From assembly GCA_021648725.1 (NCBI GenBank), contig JAKISF010000025.1, positions 1 through 52,707 of the forward strand: a stretch of 52,707 bases of DNA. Direction: 5' to 3'. Positions within the stretch are counted from its first letter, which is position 1. Each line of letters opens with the position of its first letter. Both the position numbers and the translations under genes were made by a program. The notes under the pieces are model-generated. The model was not told the DNA's origin, did no database searches, and saw only the letters and a program-made list of their open reading frames with translations. Below are positions 35,730 through 43,978 of this stretch, piece after piece. Source of the stretch: Bacteroidales bacterium. Its GTDB lineage: Bacteria; Bacteroidota; Bacteroidia; Bacteroidales; JAADGE01.

Positions 35730-36137
35730 ATGAAACTTGCAGAACGTAATTTTGACAATGAATTTGAATTTATAACTTCACGAAGCAGCGGAGCCGGCGG
35801 TCAGCATGTAAATAAAACAAATTCAAAAGTTGAACTGCGTTTTAATGTTTTAAATTCAAAATTACTTTCGTATGAAGAAAAAGAATTGTTACAAAAAAAT
35901 ATCCCAACAAGAATAAATAAAGACGGAATACTGCAAATTGTTTCTCAGAAATCAAGAAGTCAAATTAAAAACAAAAAAGATTGCATTAAACGATTTTATG
36001 AACTTCTTGAAGTGGGGCTTAAAATTCCCAAAAAAAGAAAGAAAACGAAACGCTCTATAAATTCAATTCTCAAAAGATTGAAAAATAAAAAAAGGCAATC
36101 GGAGAAAAAAGAAAATCGAAGAAAGGACTTTATTTAG
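35730..36137 (+). CDS. arfB: Alternative ribosome-rescue peptidyl-tRNA hydrolase
   Basis: ArfB releases nascent chains from stalled ribosomes that have no stop codon. The 135-residue length fits. The catalytic GGQ is at residues 23-25 in SRSSGAGGQHVNKTNSKVELRF. The tail (about 95-135) is very rich in lysine and arginine, as needed to enter the empty mRNA channel. The ATG follows the preceding gene by six bases. The stop codon is nine bases from that of the convergent arsenite exporter gene. Confidence 0.93.
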   Translation: MKLAERNFDNEFEFITSRSSGAGGQHVNKTNSKVELRFNVLNSKLLSYEEKELLQKNIPTRINKDGILQIVSQKSRSQIKNKKDCIKRFYELLEVGLKIPKKRKKTKRSINSILKRLKNKKRQSEKKENRRKDFI

Positions 36138-36146
36138 AGCCGGGGG

Positions 36147-37184
36147 TTATTTATTCGAATAAAACCGTTTCTTTAAAAATAACGAAACATTAACCAACGC
36201 GATTAACACCGGCACTTCAACCAAAGGCCCGATAACACCCGTAAAAGCTTGCTGAGAATTTAATCCGAACACGGCAATAGCAACTGCAATTGCTAATTCA
36301 AAATTATTGCCGGTTGCCGTAAATGCAATAGATGCGTTTCGTTTATAGTCAATTTTCATTGCTTTTGCGATAAAAAAACTGACAAAAAACATCAGTCCGA
36401 AATAAATAATTAACGGAACTGCAATTTTTAAAACATCAAAAGGAATTTTAACTATTAAATTGCCTTTAAGGCTGAACATCAGCACAATAGTTGCAAGTAG
36501 TGCAATAAGTGTAATCGGTGAAATAAACGGAATGAACTTTCTGTTATACCAATTTTCTCCTTTATATTTAACAAGTAAAGTCCTGCTTAAAAATCCGGCA
36601 ATAAACGGAATTCCCAAATAAATTGCAACCGACTTTGCAACTTCATAAATAGAAATATCAACATCAAAACTTTTTACACCAAAATATTTCGGCAAAACCG
36701 TAATAAACAACCATGCATAGAAACTGTAAGTAAGCACCTGAAAAATACTGTTTAAAGCTACTAATGCAGCTCCGTATTCTTTGCTTCCTTTTCCTAAATC
36801 GTTCCAAACCAAAACCATTGCAATGCAACGTGCTAAACCTATTAATATCAGTCCTGACATATAACCGGGTTCATCTCCGAGAAAAATTATTGCTAAAAAA
36901 AACATTAATATCGGACCGATAACCCAGTTCAAAACAAGTGATAATGACATCACTTTTGCATCTTTAAAAATTGAAGGAATTAATTTATAATTTACTTTTG
37001 CCAAAGGCGGATACATCATTAATATTAAGCCTATTGCAATAGGAATGTTTGTTGTTCCCGAAGATGCCGAATCAATAGTTTCGGATATACTCGGAAATAA
37101 ATATCCGATACCAACGCCGATTAGCATCGCAGAAAATATCCATATAGTAAGAAATTTGTCTAAGAATTTTAATCTTGTTTTCAT
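36147..37184 (-). CDS. ACR3 family arsenite efflux transporter
   Basis: This is a ten-helix exporter of about 345 residues. Matches to the ACR3/BASS family include [20 protein letters not shown] near residue 55, [39 protein letters not shown] with the conserved catalytic cysteine, and the late [18 protein letters not shown]. It expels As(III) with proton exchange. No arsR or arsC lies beside it. An upstream TTG (37205) would add seven residues but overlaps a perfect -7 promoter element, so I choose the ATG at 37184. Confidence 0.92.
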   Translation of the reverse strand: MKTRLKFLDKFLTIWIFSAMLIGVGIGYLFPSISETIDSASSGTTNIPIAIGLILMMYPPLAKVNYKLIPSIFKDAKVMSLSLVLNWVIGPILMFFLAIIFLGDEPGYMSGLILIGLARCIAMVLVWNDLGKGSKEYGAALVALNSIFQVLTYSFYAWLFITVLPKYFGVKSFDVDISIYEVAKSVAIYLGIPFIAGFLSRTLLVKYKGENWYNRKFIPFISPITLIALLATIVLMFSLKGNLIVKIPFDVLKIAVPLIIYFGLMFFVSFFIAKAMKIDYKRNASIAFTATGNNFELAIAVAIAVFGLNSQQAFTGVIGPLVEVPVLIALVNVSLFLKKRFYSNK

Positions 37185-37202
37185 GTCCTGTTTCAAAACA
37201 TA

Positions 37203-37210
37203 CAAAATTA
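37203..37210 (-). promoter_or_regulatory. -7 element for the arsenite exporter
   Basis: Minus-strand TAATTTTG is an exact TAnnTTTG match, 18 bases before the ATG at 37184. No -33 TTTG is seen. No inverted repeat typical of an ArsR operator is apparent nearby. Confidence 0.35.
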
Positions 37211-37267
37211 CAATAATTAGTATTTATTTTATAAATTAATATTTATTTTCCTTAAAAACTTTATAAG

Positions 37268-39442
37268 ATGCCTCAACATATTTCTTCTCATTTGATGCGA
37301 TTTCTTGTATTTATATTGTTTTTTTTAGTAACTGTAAAATCAGGTTTTGCACAGTATTCTGAACCAAAAGTAATTTCGGCAAATAAAATAAGCGAAAAAA
37401 TAAAATTTGACGGACAGCTTAATGATTCTATATGGCAGAAAATTACACCTGTCAATAATTTTACGCAAAGAGATTTAAACTTCGGGGAACCGGTTACGGA
37501 AAAAACAGAAGTTTCTGTTGCTTATGATAAAGATAATCTATATTTCGGAATTTGGTGTTATCAAAAAACTAAAATTACGGCAAAAAATATGAACATTGAT
37601 TTTGATTACGAATCGGATGATAATTTTCAAATAATGATAAGCCCTTTTAACGACAGCAGAAGCGGATATCTTTTTATTATTAATCCGAATGGTGCAAGAG
37701 CAGATATTCAGATTTTTGGAATTGAAGACGGAAACGAGGATTGGAACGGAGTTTGGGATGCTAAAACTACGATTACAACAGATGGTTGGTTTGCAGAAGT
37801 TGTGATACCGTTCAGCACATTTCAATTTAAAAAAGGAAACAACTTAAATTGGGCAATTAACTTTGAACGAGATATTGTTTCAAAAAATGAACAAGCACTT
37901 TGGCAAGGCTGGTCACGCGATAATTCAATTTTTGCTGTTGTAAAAGCAGGCACTTTAATAAATCTTACAGATATTTCTTATGCAAAACATTTTGAACTAA
38001 AGCCGTATATGCTTACCGGTTGGCATTATGATGACGTTGAAGGAAACGATTATCCGATTAAAATCGGCGGGGACTTAAATATTAACCTTACTCCGACTTT
38101 GAAATTAAATTTAACAAGTTTTACCGATTTTGCACAAGTTGAAGCAGACAGGATTCCGGTTAACCTTTCTCGATTCAGTGTTTATTATCCCGAAAAAAGA
38201 CAATTTTTTCTTGAAAGTTCGGATATTTTCAGTTATTACTTAGGCGACAGAAACAGTGCGTTTTATTCTCGCGAAATAGGTATAGAAGAAGGACAATCTG
38301 TTCCAATAATTGCCGGTGCCCGCTTATTCGGTAAAGTCAAAAAAAGTAATATCGGGTTCTTAAATATTCAAGAAGCAAATATTGATACAATCCTTACAAA
38401 GAATAATATTATTTTCAGATATAAACATGATATCGGCAAACAATCATACATCGGCGGTATTTTTACGAATGTTTTTGATAATGAACATTCAAACCAAGTC
38501 ATCGGAATTGATGCAACCTACCAAACGTCTAACTTTTTAAAAGATAAAAATTTTACAATCGGTGCAAAACTTACAACAAGCACAGAAAATTTTGAATTAC
38601 AAGAAGATGCATTTACTTACCGCATTTTTTCCGACTATCCGAATGATTTGATTGACAATTATATGGCATTCGGAACTATGCAACGAAATTTCAACCCGGA
38701 ATTAGGATATATAAGAAGAAGCGATTATGATTCATATACTTGGTATTTTAGATTAACACCGCGTGTTTTTAATAAATACGGAATTAAACGGCTGATTTTA
38801 AAACCTTGGGGATTTACGCTTTATAATACACATTCAACAGGTGAACTCGAAAGTTTTCATAATGAAACTCGCCCTTTCGGAGCAATTCTTAATTCGGGAG
38901 AACGATTTGAATTCAATTTCATACAAAATTATGACAGAATTGATGATGCTTTTGAGTTAACGGATGAAATTTCAATACCTACAGGAAAATATTGGATGTA
39001 TAATTATGAAATACAGCTTGAAACATATAATGCACGTCGAATATGGAGTGAATTATTATATAATTGGGGCGGATTTTATACAGGCACAATCAGAACGCTT
39101 GAATTGTCTTTAGGCATTAATATCAATAAACATTTTAACTTGAATGCCGATTATTCATGGAATGAAGTTAAACTTGCCGAAGGAAAAATTATTACGCATG
39201 AAATAGCTTCGTATTTGAATTATGCTTTTACTACGAAATTGAATTTTTCTCTTTTCGGGCAATTTAACAGCCTGGACGAACTTATGATTTATAATATTCG
39301 CTTTCATTGGATTCCGAAAGTCGGTTCTGATTTATATTTTGTTTATAACATCGGCTATGAAGAACCGATTAAACAAATTGAATATCTTAAACCTCAAACA
39401 ACGGGAGCAGTTGTTAAAATAATTTACAGATTAACTTTTTGA
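37268..39442 (+). CDS. DUF5916 outer-membrane protein with CBM9-like domain
   Basis: The 724-residue protein has a signal peptide (hydrophobic part about residues 12-27, ending GFAQ). Residues 35-230 form a CBM9-like beta-sandwich (KISEKIKFDGQLNDSIWQKI, then WFAEVVIPFSTFQF). The rest (about 235-724) is a DUF5916 outer-membrane beta-barrel, including PYMLTGWHYDD, FYPEKRQFFLE-type and FYSREIG segments, ending in an aromatic F. Such proteins are common in Bacteroidota. No carbohydrate substrate has been established, to my knowledge. No SusC/SusD pair lies beside it, so a link with polysaccharide use is not shown. Confidence 0.88.
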   Translation: MPQHISSHLMRFLVFILFFLVTVKSGFAQYSEPKVISANKISEKIKFDGQLNDSIWQKITPVNNFTQRDLNFGEPVTEKTEVSVAYDKDNLYFGIWCYQKTKITAKNMNIDFDYESDDNFQIMISPFNDSRSGYLFIINPNGARADIQIFGIEDGNEDWNGVWDAKTTITTDGWFAEVVIPFSTFQFKKGNNLNWAINFERDIVSKNEQALWQGWSRDNSIFAVVKAGTLINLTDISYAKHFELKPYMLTGWHYDDVEGNDYPIKIGGDLNINLTPTLKLNLTSFTDFAQVEADRIPVNLSRFSVYYPEKRQFFLESSDIFSYYLGDRNSAFYSREIGIEEGQSVPIIAGARLFGKVKKSNIGFLNIQEANIDTILTKNNIIFRYKHDIGKQSYIGGIFTNVFDNEHSNQVIGIDATYQTSNFLKDKNFTIGAKLTTSTENFELQEDAFTYRIFSDYPNDLIDNYMAFGTMQRNFNPELGYIRRSDYDSYTWYFRLTPRVFNKYGIKRLILKPWGFTLYNTHSTGELESFHNETRPFGAILNSGERFEFNFIQNYDRIDDAFELTDEISIPTGKYWMYNYEIQLETYNARRIWSELLYNWGGFYTGTIRTLELSLGININKHFNLNADYSWNEVKLAEGKIITHEIASYLNYAFTTKLNFSLFGQFNSLDELMIYNIRFHWIPKVGSDLYFVYNIGYEEPIKQIEYLKPQTTGAVVKIIYRLTF

Positions 39443-39487
39443 TATAATGTTTATTATTTTCAGTCATCGAGGGTGGGAGCAAAGCCC

Positions 39488-40930
39488 CTAATCTATTATC
39501 AGTTTTATTCCGAAAGATAAAATATGTGCTTTTAATCCTGTAATTCTTTCATAATAACTATAGTTTAAACTTACACTTTTTAAAGCGATTTTCCATATAT
39601 GTTTTTCGGTTAATATATCTGTGTATTTTATTCCGAACCCATATTGAGTTGAAGTAAACTCAGATAAATCAAAATCTGACGTATAAAACTCTTCGGTTGA
39701 TTTATGTTGCTCAAAAGGAGCAAAATAGTCAGCAGCTGTTTGTGTATAGAATCTGTAATTAGGATAAAACGTAAACTTAGTTCCTATTTTAACGGGCAAC
39801 TCAATATTAAACGTGTTTGAGCTTATTCCCCAGTCATCATAATAATAGCGATAGTATGTTCGCAGAACAAGAAATTCATTAATAAAATAATTTAAGCGAA
39901 CACCTGCCGGAATTTTTGTTCGGCTTTTCGGAAGTCGTTCAATATCGTCTGCCAATTGAAATACATCTATGTTGCTCGGATCTGTATAGTTATTAATGCT
40001 TAACGGATTTCCTATATAAAAGTTTTCAGAATCGGAAAAATAAACTCTTTGCATAGGGTTTGCCAACCATCCTTTTTGAATAACAACATCTGAGAATAAA
40101 GATATTTGCATACGCTTACTTAGAATTTGAGAAAAACTGAAAGATAATGAGTAGGTATTTCTTCCGTTGTTTTCGATAAGAGTGTTGTTTGTCGGAGCCC
40201 AGACGTTTAAGCCGGTTTTATCAATGATATTTCCTTTAGCGTCTAAAATATCAACACCGTTAAAAATATCGGCATTTAAATCTCCGTTGTTTTTTATATA
40301 TGTTTTTATTTCTATCGGATATTCGGGTCTCCATTGATCCAGAAATATATTTGCAACAAAATTTAATTCTGTATTTTTATTGTTAAACAATCGGACATAC
40401 CCAATACTGCCGCCCACGGAAGTATAGTCGTATTCATTTGCAAAGCTTAAATTGGTGCTGTATATATTGTTTCTGTTGTCGGAATAATGGCTGTATCCGA
40501 TTATACCGTTTACCCAAACATCTTCTTTTGATGCTCCGGAAGATTCAACCCACGGAGTTCCCGTAGTTGAACCGGTTAGGTTAGTTGCCTTTTTATCATC
40601 GTCGTCGTCATCTCCCGATGCTCCCGTAAACGGATTTAAATTACTTGATGATGCTGAAGTATATGCTGAAATTGTTGCATCAATAGTCATAATATCATCA
40701 TCATTTAAAGGTATAGCTATATTAATGTTTTCAGCAAAATCATCTAAGCGTTCTGTTCCGATACCTCCGGTAACAGCTGCATTATTACCGTTTTGCGTAT
40801 AAAAACTCGACAGCATATCAATTTCAACATTTTCGAGAACTCTTTTCTTATATGTAAATGTTGAATCTTTCTTATTTTGTGCAATTGCTGCAAAAGGAAG
40901 GCACAGAAATATGTATATTATTACTCTCAT
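39488..40930 (-). CDS. DUF3570 outer-membrane barrel protein
   Basis: This 480-residue protein has a signal peptide (ending IAQN). Beta-strand-rich sequence to the C-terminus (KAHILSFGIKLIID) suits an outer-membrane barrel. I recognise it as DUF3570, chiefly because it follows a DUF4266 lipoprotein and ApbE. The stretch 88-134 is unusual. It contains FTGAS (101-105), a run of six aspartates (107-112), LTGSTT (118-123) and SSGAS (130-134). These small TGA(S/T)-like motifs resemble the threonine sites that ApbE flavinylates, so it may carry FMN. That is an inference. It is the last gene of the thioredoxin-ApbE-DUF4266 run, 12 bases after DUF4266. Confidence 0.78.
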   Translation of the reverse strand: MRVIIYIFLCLPFAAIAQNKKDSTFTYKKRVLENVEIDMLSSFYTQNGNNAAVTGGIGTERLDDFAENINIAIPLNDDDIMTIDATISAYTSASSSNLNPFTGASGDDDDDDKKATNLTGSTTGTPWVESSGASKEDVWVNGIIGYSHYSDNRNNIYSTNLSFANEYDYTSVGGSIGYVRLFNNKNTELNFVANIFLDQWRPEYPIEIKTYIKNNGDLNADIFNGVDILDAKGNIIDKTGLNVWAPTNNTLIENNGRNTYSLSFSFSQILSKRMQISLFSDVVIQKGWLANPMQRVYFSDSENFYIGNPLSINNYTDPSNIDVFQLADDIERLPKSRTKIPAGVRLNYFINEFLVLRTYYRYYYDDWGISSNTFNIELPVKIGTKFTFYPNYRFYTQTAADYFAPFEQHKSTEEFYTSDFDLSEFTSTQYGFGIKYTDILTEKHIWKIALKSVSLNYSYYERITGLKAHILSFGIKLIID

Positions 40931-40942
40931 TTTTCTTTTATT

Positions 40943-41155
40943 TTAATTACATCCGCATCCGCCGCCGGATTTTCCGCCGTTTGCTCCTGAAGCACCTTCT
41001 CTGTAAACTTGAAAAGTTGTTTCAAATTTCTTTGACTTTCTGTCTGTCAAAGCCATATCAGGATCATTAATGTTCATTTTTTCATATTCTTTTATAACCG
41101 TGCAGGAAGTTAAAAAAGAAGCGAAGAAAAGAATTATAAGAACTTTATTTTTCAT
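40943..41155 (-). CDS. DUF4266 lipoprotein with C-terminal GGGCGCN
   Basis: The 70-residue protein has a lipoprotein signal peptide ending FLTSC at C18. The mature part is EYEKMNINDPDMALTDRKS followed by a glycine-rich tail GKSGGGCGCN. The block YEKMNINDPDM and the GGGCGCN tail match my recollection of DUF4266. The two cysteines in the tail could bind metal, form a disulfide, or accept a cofactor. It overlaps the apbE gene by 11 bases and precedes DUF3570 by 12, so translation is probably coupled. It is likely to be real in spite of its size. Confidence 0.85.
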   Translation of the reverse strand: MKNKVLIILFFASFLTSCTVIKEYEKMNINDPDMALTDRKSKKFETTFQVYREGASGANGGKSGGGCGCN

Positions 41156-42128
41156 TTATTTTTATTTTTTCAGATGTATGTATTTTTCCGCTGTCGTCAA
41201 TTATTATGCATTCAATATCAGGCAATTGATTTATTATGTTTAAGCCTGTTTCGGAGCCCGTTACAAATATAGAGGTTGCTAATGCATCTGCTAATTCTGC
41301 ACTCGGAGCAAACACGCTTACGCTTATAATTCCCGTTGCAGGATAACCGGTTTTAGGATCAATAATATGTGAGTATCGTTTTCCGTTGAACATTACAAAT
41401 TTTTCATAATCTCCGGATGTTACAACAGCTCTGTTTGAAATAGGTAAAACAGCAAATGCTTTTTCTTTATTTAACGGATTTGTTATTGCTATTGTCCAAT
41501 CGTTACCTCCGGGTTGTTTTCCCCATGTGTTCATATCGCCCGAAGCATTAATAATTCCTGCATTAACACCTTTTGAAATAAGTAATTTTTTTGCTTTATC
41601 GGCTGCATACCCTTTGCCGATTGCTCCGAAGCCAATTTTCATTCCTTTTAACCTCAAATAAACGGTTTGTTCTTTTTTGTTTATTATAATATTTTCAAAT
41701 CCGACTTTAGAAACGGAATTATTTATTTCGGTTTTCGAAGGAAATTGCTTCATTAGTCCGTCAAATTTCCAAATTCTATCCATTGAAGCATAGCTTATAT
41801 CAAATGCCCCGTCTGTTAATTTTGAAATTATAAGAGATCGCTCAATTAAATCAAATAATTCACTGCTGACTTTAACCGGCTTAATACCTGCGTATTTGTT
41901 TATTTTTGATGTTTCGGAAGTGCTGTCCCAAGAAGATATTATTTTTTCAATTCTTGATATTTCATTTATTGCAGAGCTTATGTATTCGTTTCCGAGTACA
42001 GGGTTTTCGGCAACTACGGTAATGTCGAAACGACAGCCCATCAATTTTATTTTTTTATGGAAAATTTCCTGAGATTGCAGTAAACTCACATAAAAAACAA
42101 AAAATATTAATGCAAAACAGCGTTTCAT
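41145..42128 (-). CDS. apbE: FAD:protein FMN transferase (ApbE)
   Basis: ApbE moves FMN from FAD onto a threonine of a target protein in the envelope. The 327 residues include a signal peptide (residues 1-19, ending LLQSQE), consistent with periplasmic action. Motifs are KLMGCRFDITVVAENP near 28-43, LTDGAFDISYASM near 106-118, GFGAIGKGYAADKAKK near 163-178, INASGDMNTWG near 188-198, and TSGDYEKF with YSHIIDPKTGYPATG near 230-255. ADALATSIFVTGSE follows. All are family signatures. The gene overlaps DUF4266 by 11 bases. The flavinylated partner is probably encoded nearby. Confidence 0.95.
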   Translation of the reverse strand: MKRCFALIFFVFYVSLLQSQEIFHKKIKLMGCRFDITVVAENPVLGNEYISSAINEISRIEKIISSWDSTSETSKINKYAGIKPVKVSSELFDLIERSLIISKLTDGAFDISYASMDRIWKFDGLMKQFPSKTEINNSVSKVGFENIIINKKEQTVYLRLKGMKIGFGAIGKGYAADKAKKLLISKGVNAGIINASGDMNTWGKQPGGNDWTIAITNPLNKEKAFAVLPISNRAVVTSGDYEKFVMFNGKRYSHIIDPKTGYPATGIISVSVFAPSAELADALATSIFVTGSETGLNIINQLPDIECIIIDDSGKIHTSEKIKINEK

Positions 42129-42140
42129 CAGAAATTAGGA

Positions 42141-42578
42141 CTAAAAAGATGTTAAAATTTTAATATACTCTGCCGGTGTAACCTTTTTGTATCCGGTTGT
42201 TCCCAAAACCTTTTCTTCACAATTCAATATAACTACAAATGGAAAAAAACCTTGTTTATTATATTTTTCTGCAAGTAGATTATTCTTTTCTTGTAACTCT
42301 TTCGGTAACTGATTCTTTTTTCTTCTCGGAAAATCAGCTTTTACTAATACAAAATTATCTTTTGCATAATTCTTGAAAACTTCCGAACTCCAAATTTCTC
42401 GGTCTAACTTGATACACGGAGCACACCAATCAGAACCTTGAAAAACTAAAATTATTGTTTTATTTTCATTTTTTGCAGTTATTTTTGCTGAGTCAAGGTC
42501 AGTTTGCCACTCTTGTGCGTTTAGTTGCGGCATCAAAAGTGAAGTTAATAAGGCAATAATTATTATTCTCATATTCAT
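42141..42578 (-). CDS. Secreted thioredoxin-family protein
   Basis: This 145-residue protein has a signal peptide (ending LNAQE) and a thioredoxin fold with active site WCAPC (C52, C55) in the segment GSDWCAPCIKLDREIW. The later cis-proline region reads GFFPFVVILN. It would act on disulfides in the periplasm, as reductant or oxidant. It is the first gene of the thioredoxin-ApbE-DUF4266-DUF3570 module, 12 bases before apbE. A likely job is to keep the cysteines of DUF4266 reduced. This last point is inferred only from position. Confidence 0.9.
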   Translation of the reverse strand: MNMRIIIIALLTSLLMPQLNAQEWQTDLDSAKITAKNENKTIILVFQGSDWCAPCIKLDREIWSSEVFKNYAKDNFVLVKADFPRRKKNQLPKELQEKNNLLAEKYNKQGFFPFVVILNCEEKVLGTTGYKKVTPAEYIKILTSF

Positions 42579-42594
42579 TTAATATATTAGGTAA

Positions 42595-43101
42595 TTATTT
42601 CAAGACAAACCATTTTTTCTGAACTCGCATTACTTGTTCGATAACATCTCTCACACAACCTTTTCCACCGTCTTTATCAGAAATATAATGAGCAATATTT
42701 TGAATTTCTTCAACAGCATCAGCCGGGCAAGTTGCTAAGCCGGATGCTTTCATAGGTTCAAAGTCAGGAATATCATCACCCATATAAAGAAGTTCTTCGG
42801 GTTTTAAACCATATTTCATGTAGAAATCTTCATAATCTTCGATTTTATCATGCGAACCCAAGTAAATATCCGTTACACCGAGTCCCTGAAATCGAGTTTT
42901 TACAGAAACAGAAGTCCCTCCGGTAATAATTGCAACAATAAATCCTTTATCAACTGCAGTTTTTACGGCAAACCCGTCTTTCACGTTCATGTGTCTGGTC
43001 AGTTCGCCGTCAGTATGTAAAACCATATCTTGCGAAAAAACACCGTCAACGTCAAAAACAAATGCTTTTATATCTTTTAATTTTTCTTTAAAGTTATCCA
43101 T
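42595..43101 (-). CDS. kdsC: 3-deoxy-manno-octulosonate 8-phosphatase
   Basis: KdsC removes phosphate from KDO 8-phosphate during lipopolysaccharide core synthesis. The 168-residue length is typical of this HAD-type tetramer. D17 and D19 are the catalytic aspartates in FVFDVDGVFSQD. GFAVKTAVDKGFIVAIITGG carries the second HAD motif, and the fourth contains LYMGDDIPDFEPM. The gene overlaps the preceding DUF2520 gene by eight bases. Other HAD phosphatases of the family (YrbI-like) are possible, but the fit is good. Confidence 0.92.
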   Translation of the reverse strand: MDNFKEKLKDIKAFVFDVDGVFSQDMVLHTDGELTRHMNVKDGFAVKTAVDKGFIVAIITGGTSVSVKTRFQGLGVTDIYLGSHDKIEDYEDFYMKYGLKPEELLYMGDDIPDFEPMKASGLATCPADAVEEIQNIAHYISDKDGGKGCVRDVIEQVMRVQKKWFVLK

Positions 43102-43876
43102 TATTATTTATATTCTTACTAATTAAATTGTAAATTTCCTGTAAATTTTTATTTTCGCTAAGAAGTTTAATGTGCATATCTGTTACTTCTTTATCATTCC
43201 TTATTGCCGGACCTGTTTGAGATTTTGAAGGGCTGTTTTTTTGAATTTTAGCAACAGTTTCATTAATTAAAGGCAGCATAATATCAAAATTAATTTGTTT
43301 ATCTTTCAATATTTCTTCGGCAATTGCAAACATTCTGTTTGAGAAATTATTTGCAAAAACTGCTGCAAGGTGAATATATTTTCTTTGTTCAGAATTAATT
43401 TTCCTCACATCTTCACTAATTTGAAAAGCATATTTGCTTAATCTGTTATAATTAAATCCTGAATTTGCCTCTAAACATAAAGGAATGTTTTTGAAATTTG
43501 CTTGTTTAAATTTAGAAAAAGTCTGTAAAGGGTAAAATATGCCGTAATTTGCCGATAAATTTTTAAGAACATCCATTGAAATACTTCCGGCAGTGTGCAC
43601 AACAAAATTATTGTTTATTTTTTCTTTCAGAGTTTTATTTTGAACAATTTCTGAAATTGCATTATCACTTATTGAAATAATATATAAATTTGCATTAGGT
43701 GTAATGTTGTTGAAATCAGACGAGTATGAGGCTTGTAGTTTGTCGGCAAGTAATTTTGCGGAATTTTCTGTTTTGCTGTGTATATGTATTTCTGCACCAA
43801 CTTTTTCTTTTAAAACTTTTGCAATATTTGTTGCAACATTTCCTGCACCTATAATTACAATCTGATTATTTCCCAT
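43094..43876 (-). CDS. Rossmann-fold / DUF2520 protein
   Basis: The 260-residue protein has an N-terminal NAD(P)-binding Rossmann domain (QIVIIGAGNVATNIAKVLKE, then HTAGSISMDVL near 100). The DUF2520 C-terminal domain of helices follows (RKYIHLAAVFANNFSNRMFAIAEEILK and SPSKSQTGPAIRND near 215). The architecture resembles the ketopantoate reductase or pyrroline-5-carboxylate reductase type. The substrate is unknown. The GPxxRxD motif is typical of the family. It is the first gene of the minus-strand run ending at 39488 and overlaps kdsC by eight bases. Confidence 0.85.
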   Translation of the reverse strand: MGNNQIVIIGAGNVATNIAKVLKEKVGAEIHIHSKTENSAKLLADKLQASYSSDFNNITPNANLYIISISDNAISEIVQNKTLKEKINNNFVVHTAGSISMDVLKNLSANYGIFYPLQTFSKFKQANFKNIPLCLEANSGFNYNRLSKYAFQISEDVRKINSEQRKYIHLAAVFANNFSNRMFAIAEEILKDKQINFDIMLPLINETVAKIQKNSPSKSQTGPAIRNDKEVTDMHIKLLSENKNLQEIYNLISKNINNNG

Positions 43877-43899
43877 TATCTGTTGAATTAATAATATCT

Positions 43900-43927
43900 C
43901 AAAAGTATCATTTTATAAACAAACAAA
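43900..43927 (-). promoter_or_regulatory. Promoter of the DUF2520-kdsC-apbE run
   Basis: Minus-strand TACTTTTG (43907 to 43900) is an exact -7 match. TTTG at 43927-43924 is a -33 match with 16 bases between, slightly short. It overlaps the etfA terminator. The start codon at 43876 follows by 23 bases. Confidence 0.45.
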
Positions 43928-43960
43928 AACATCCGATATTATAATTTACCGGATGTTTTT
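43925..43960 (-). terminator. Intrinsic terminator of etfBA
   Basis: AAAAACATCCG (43925-43935) pairs with CGGATGTTTTT (43950-43960) around a 14-base loop. On the minus strand the hairpin ends in a T run. It lies 18 bases beyond the etfA stop codon. Confidence 0.85.
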
Positions 43961-43978
43961 TGAAATTATTTATTGAAA

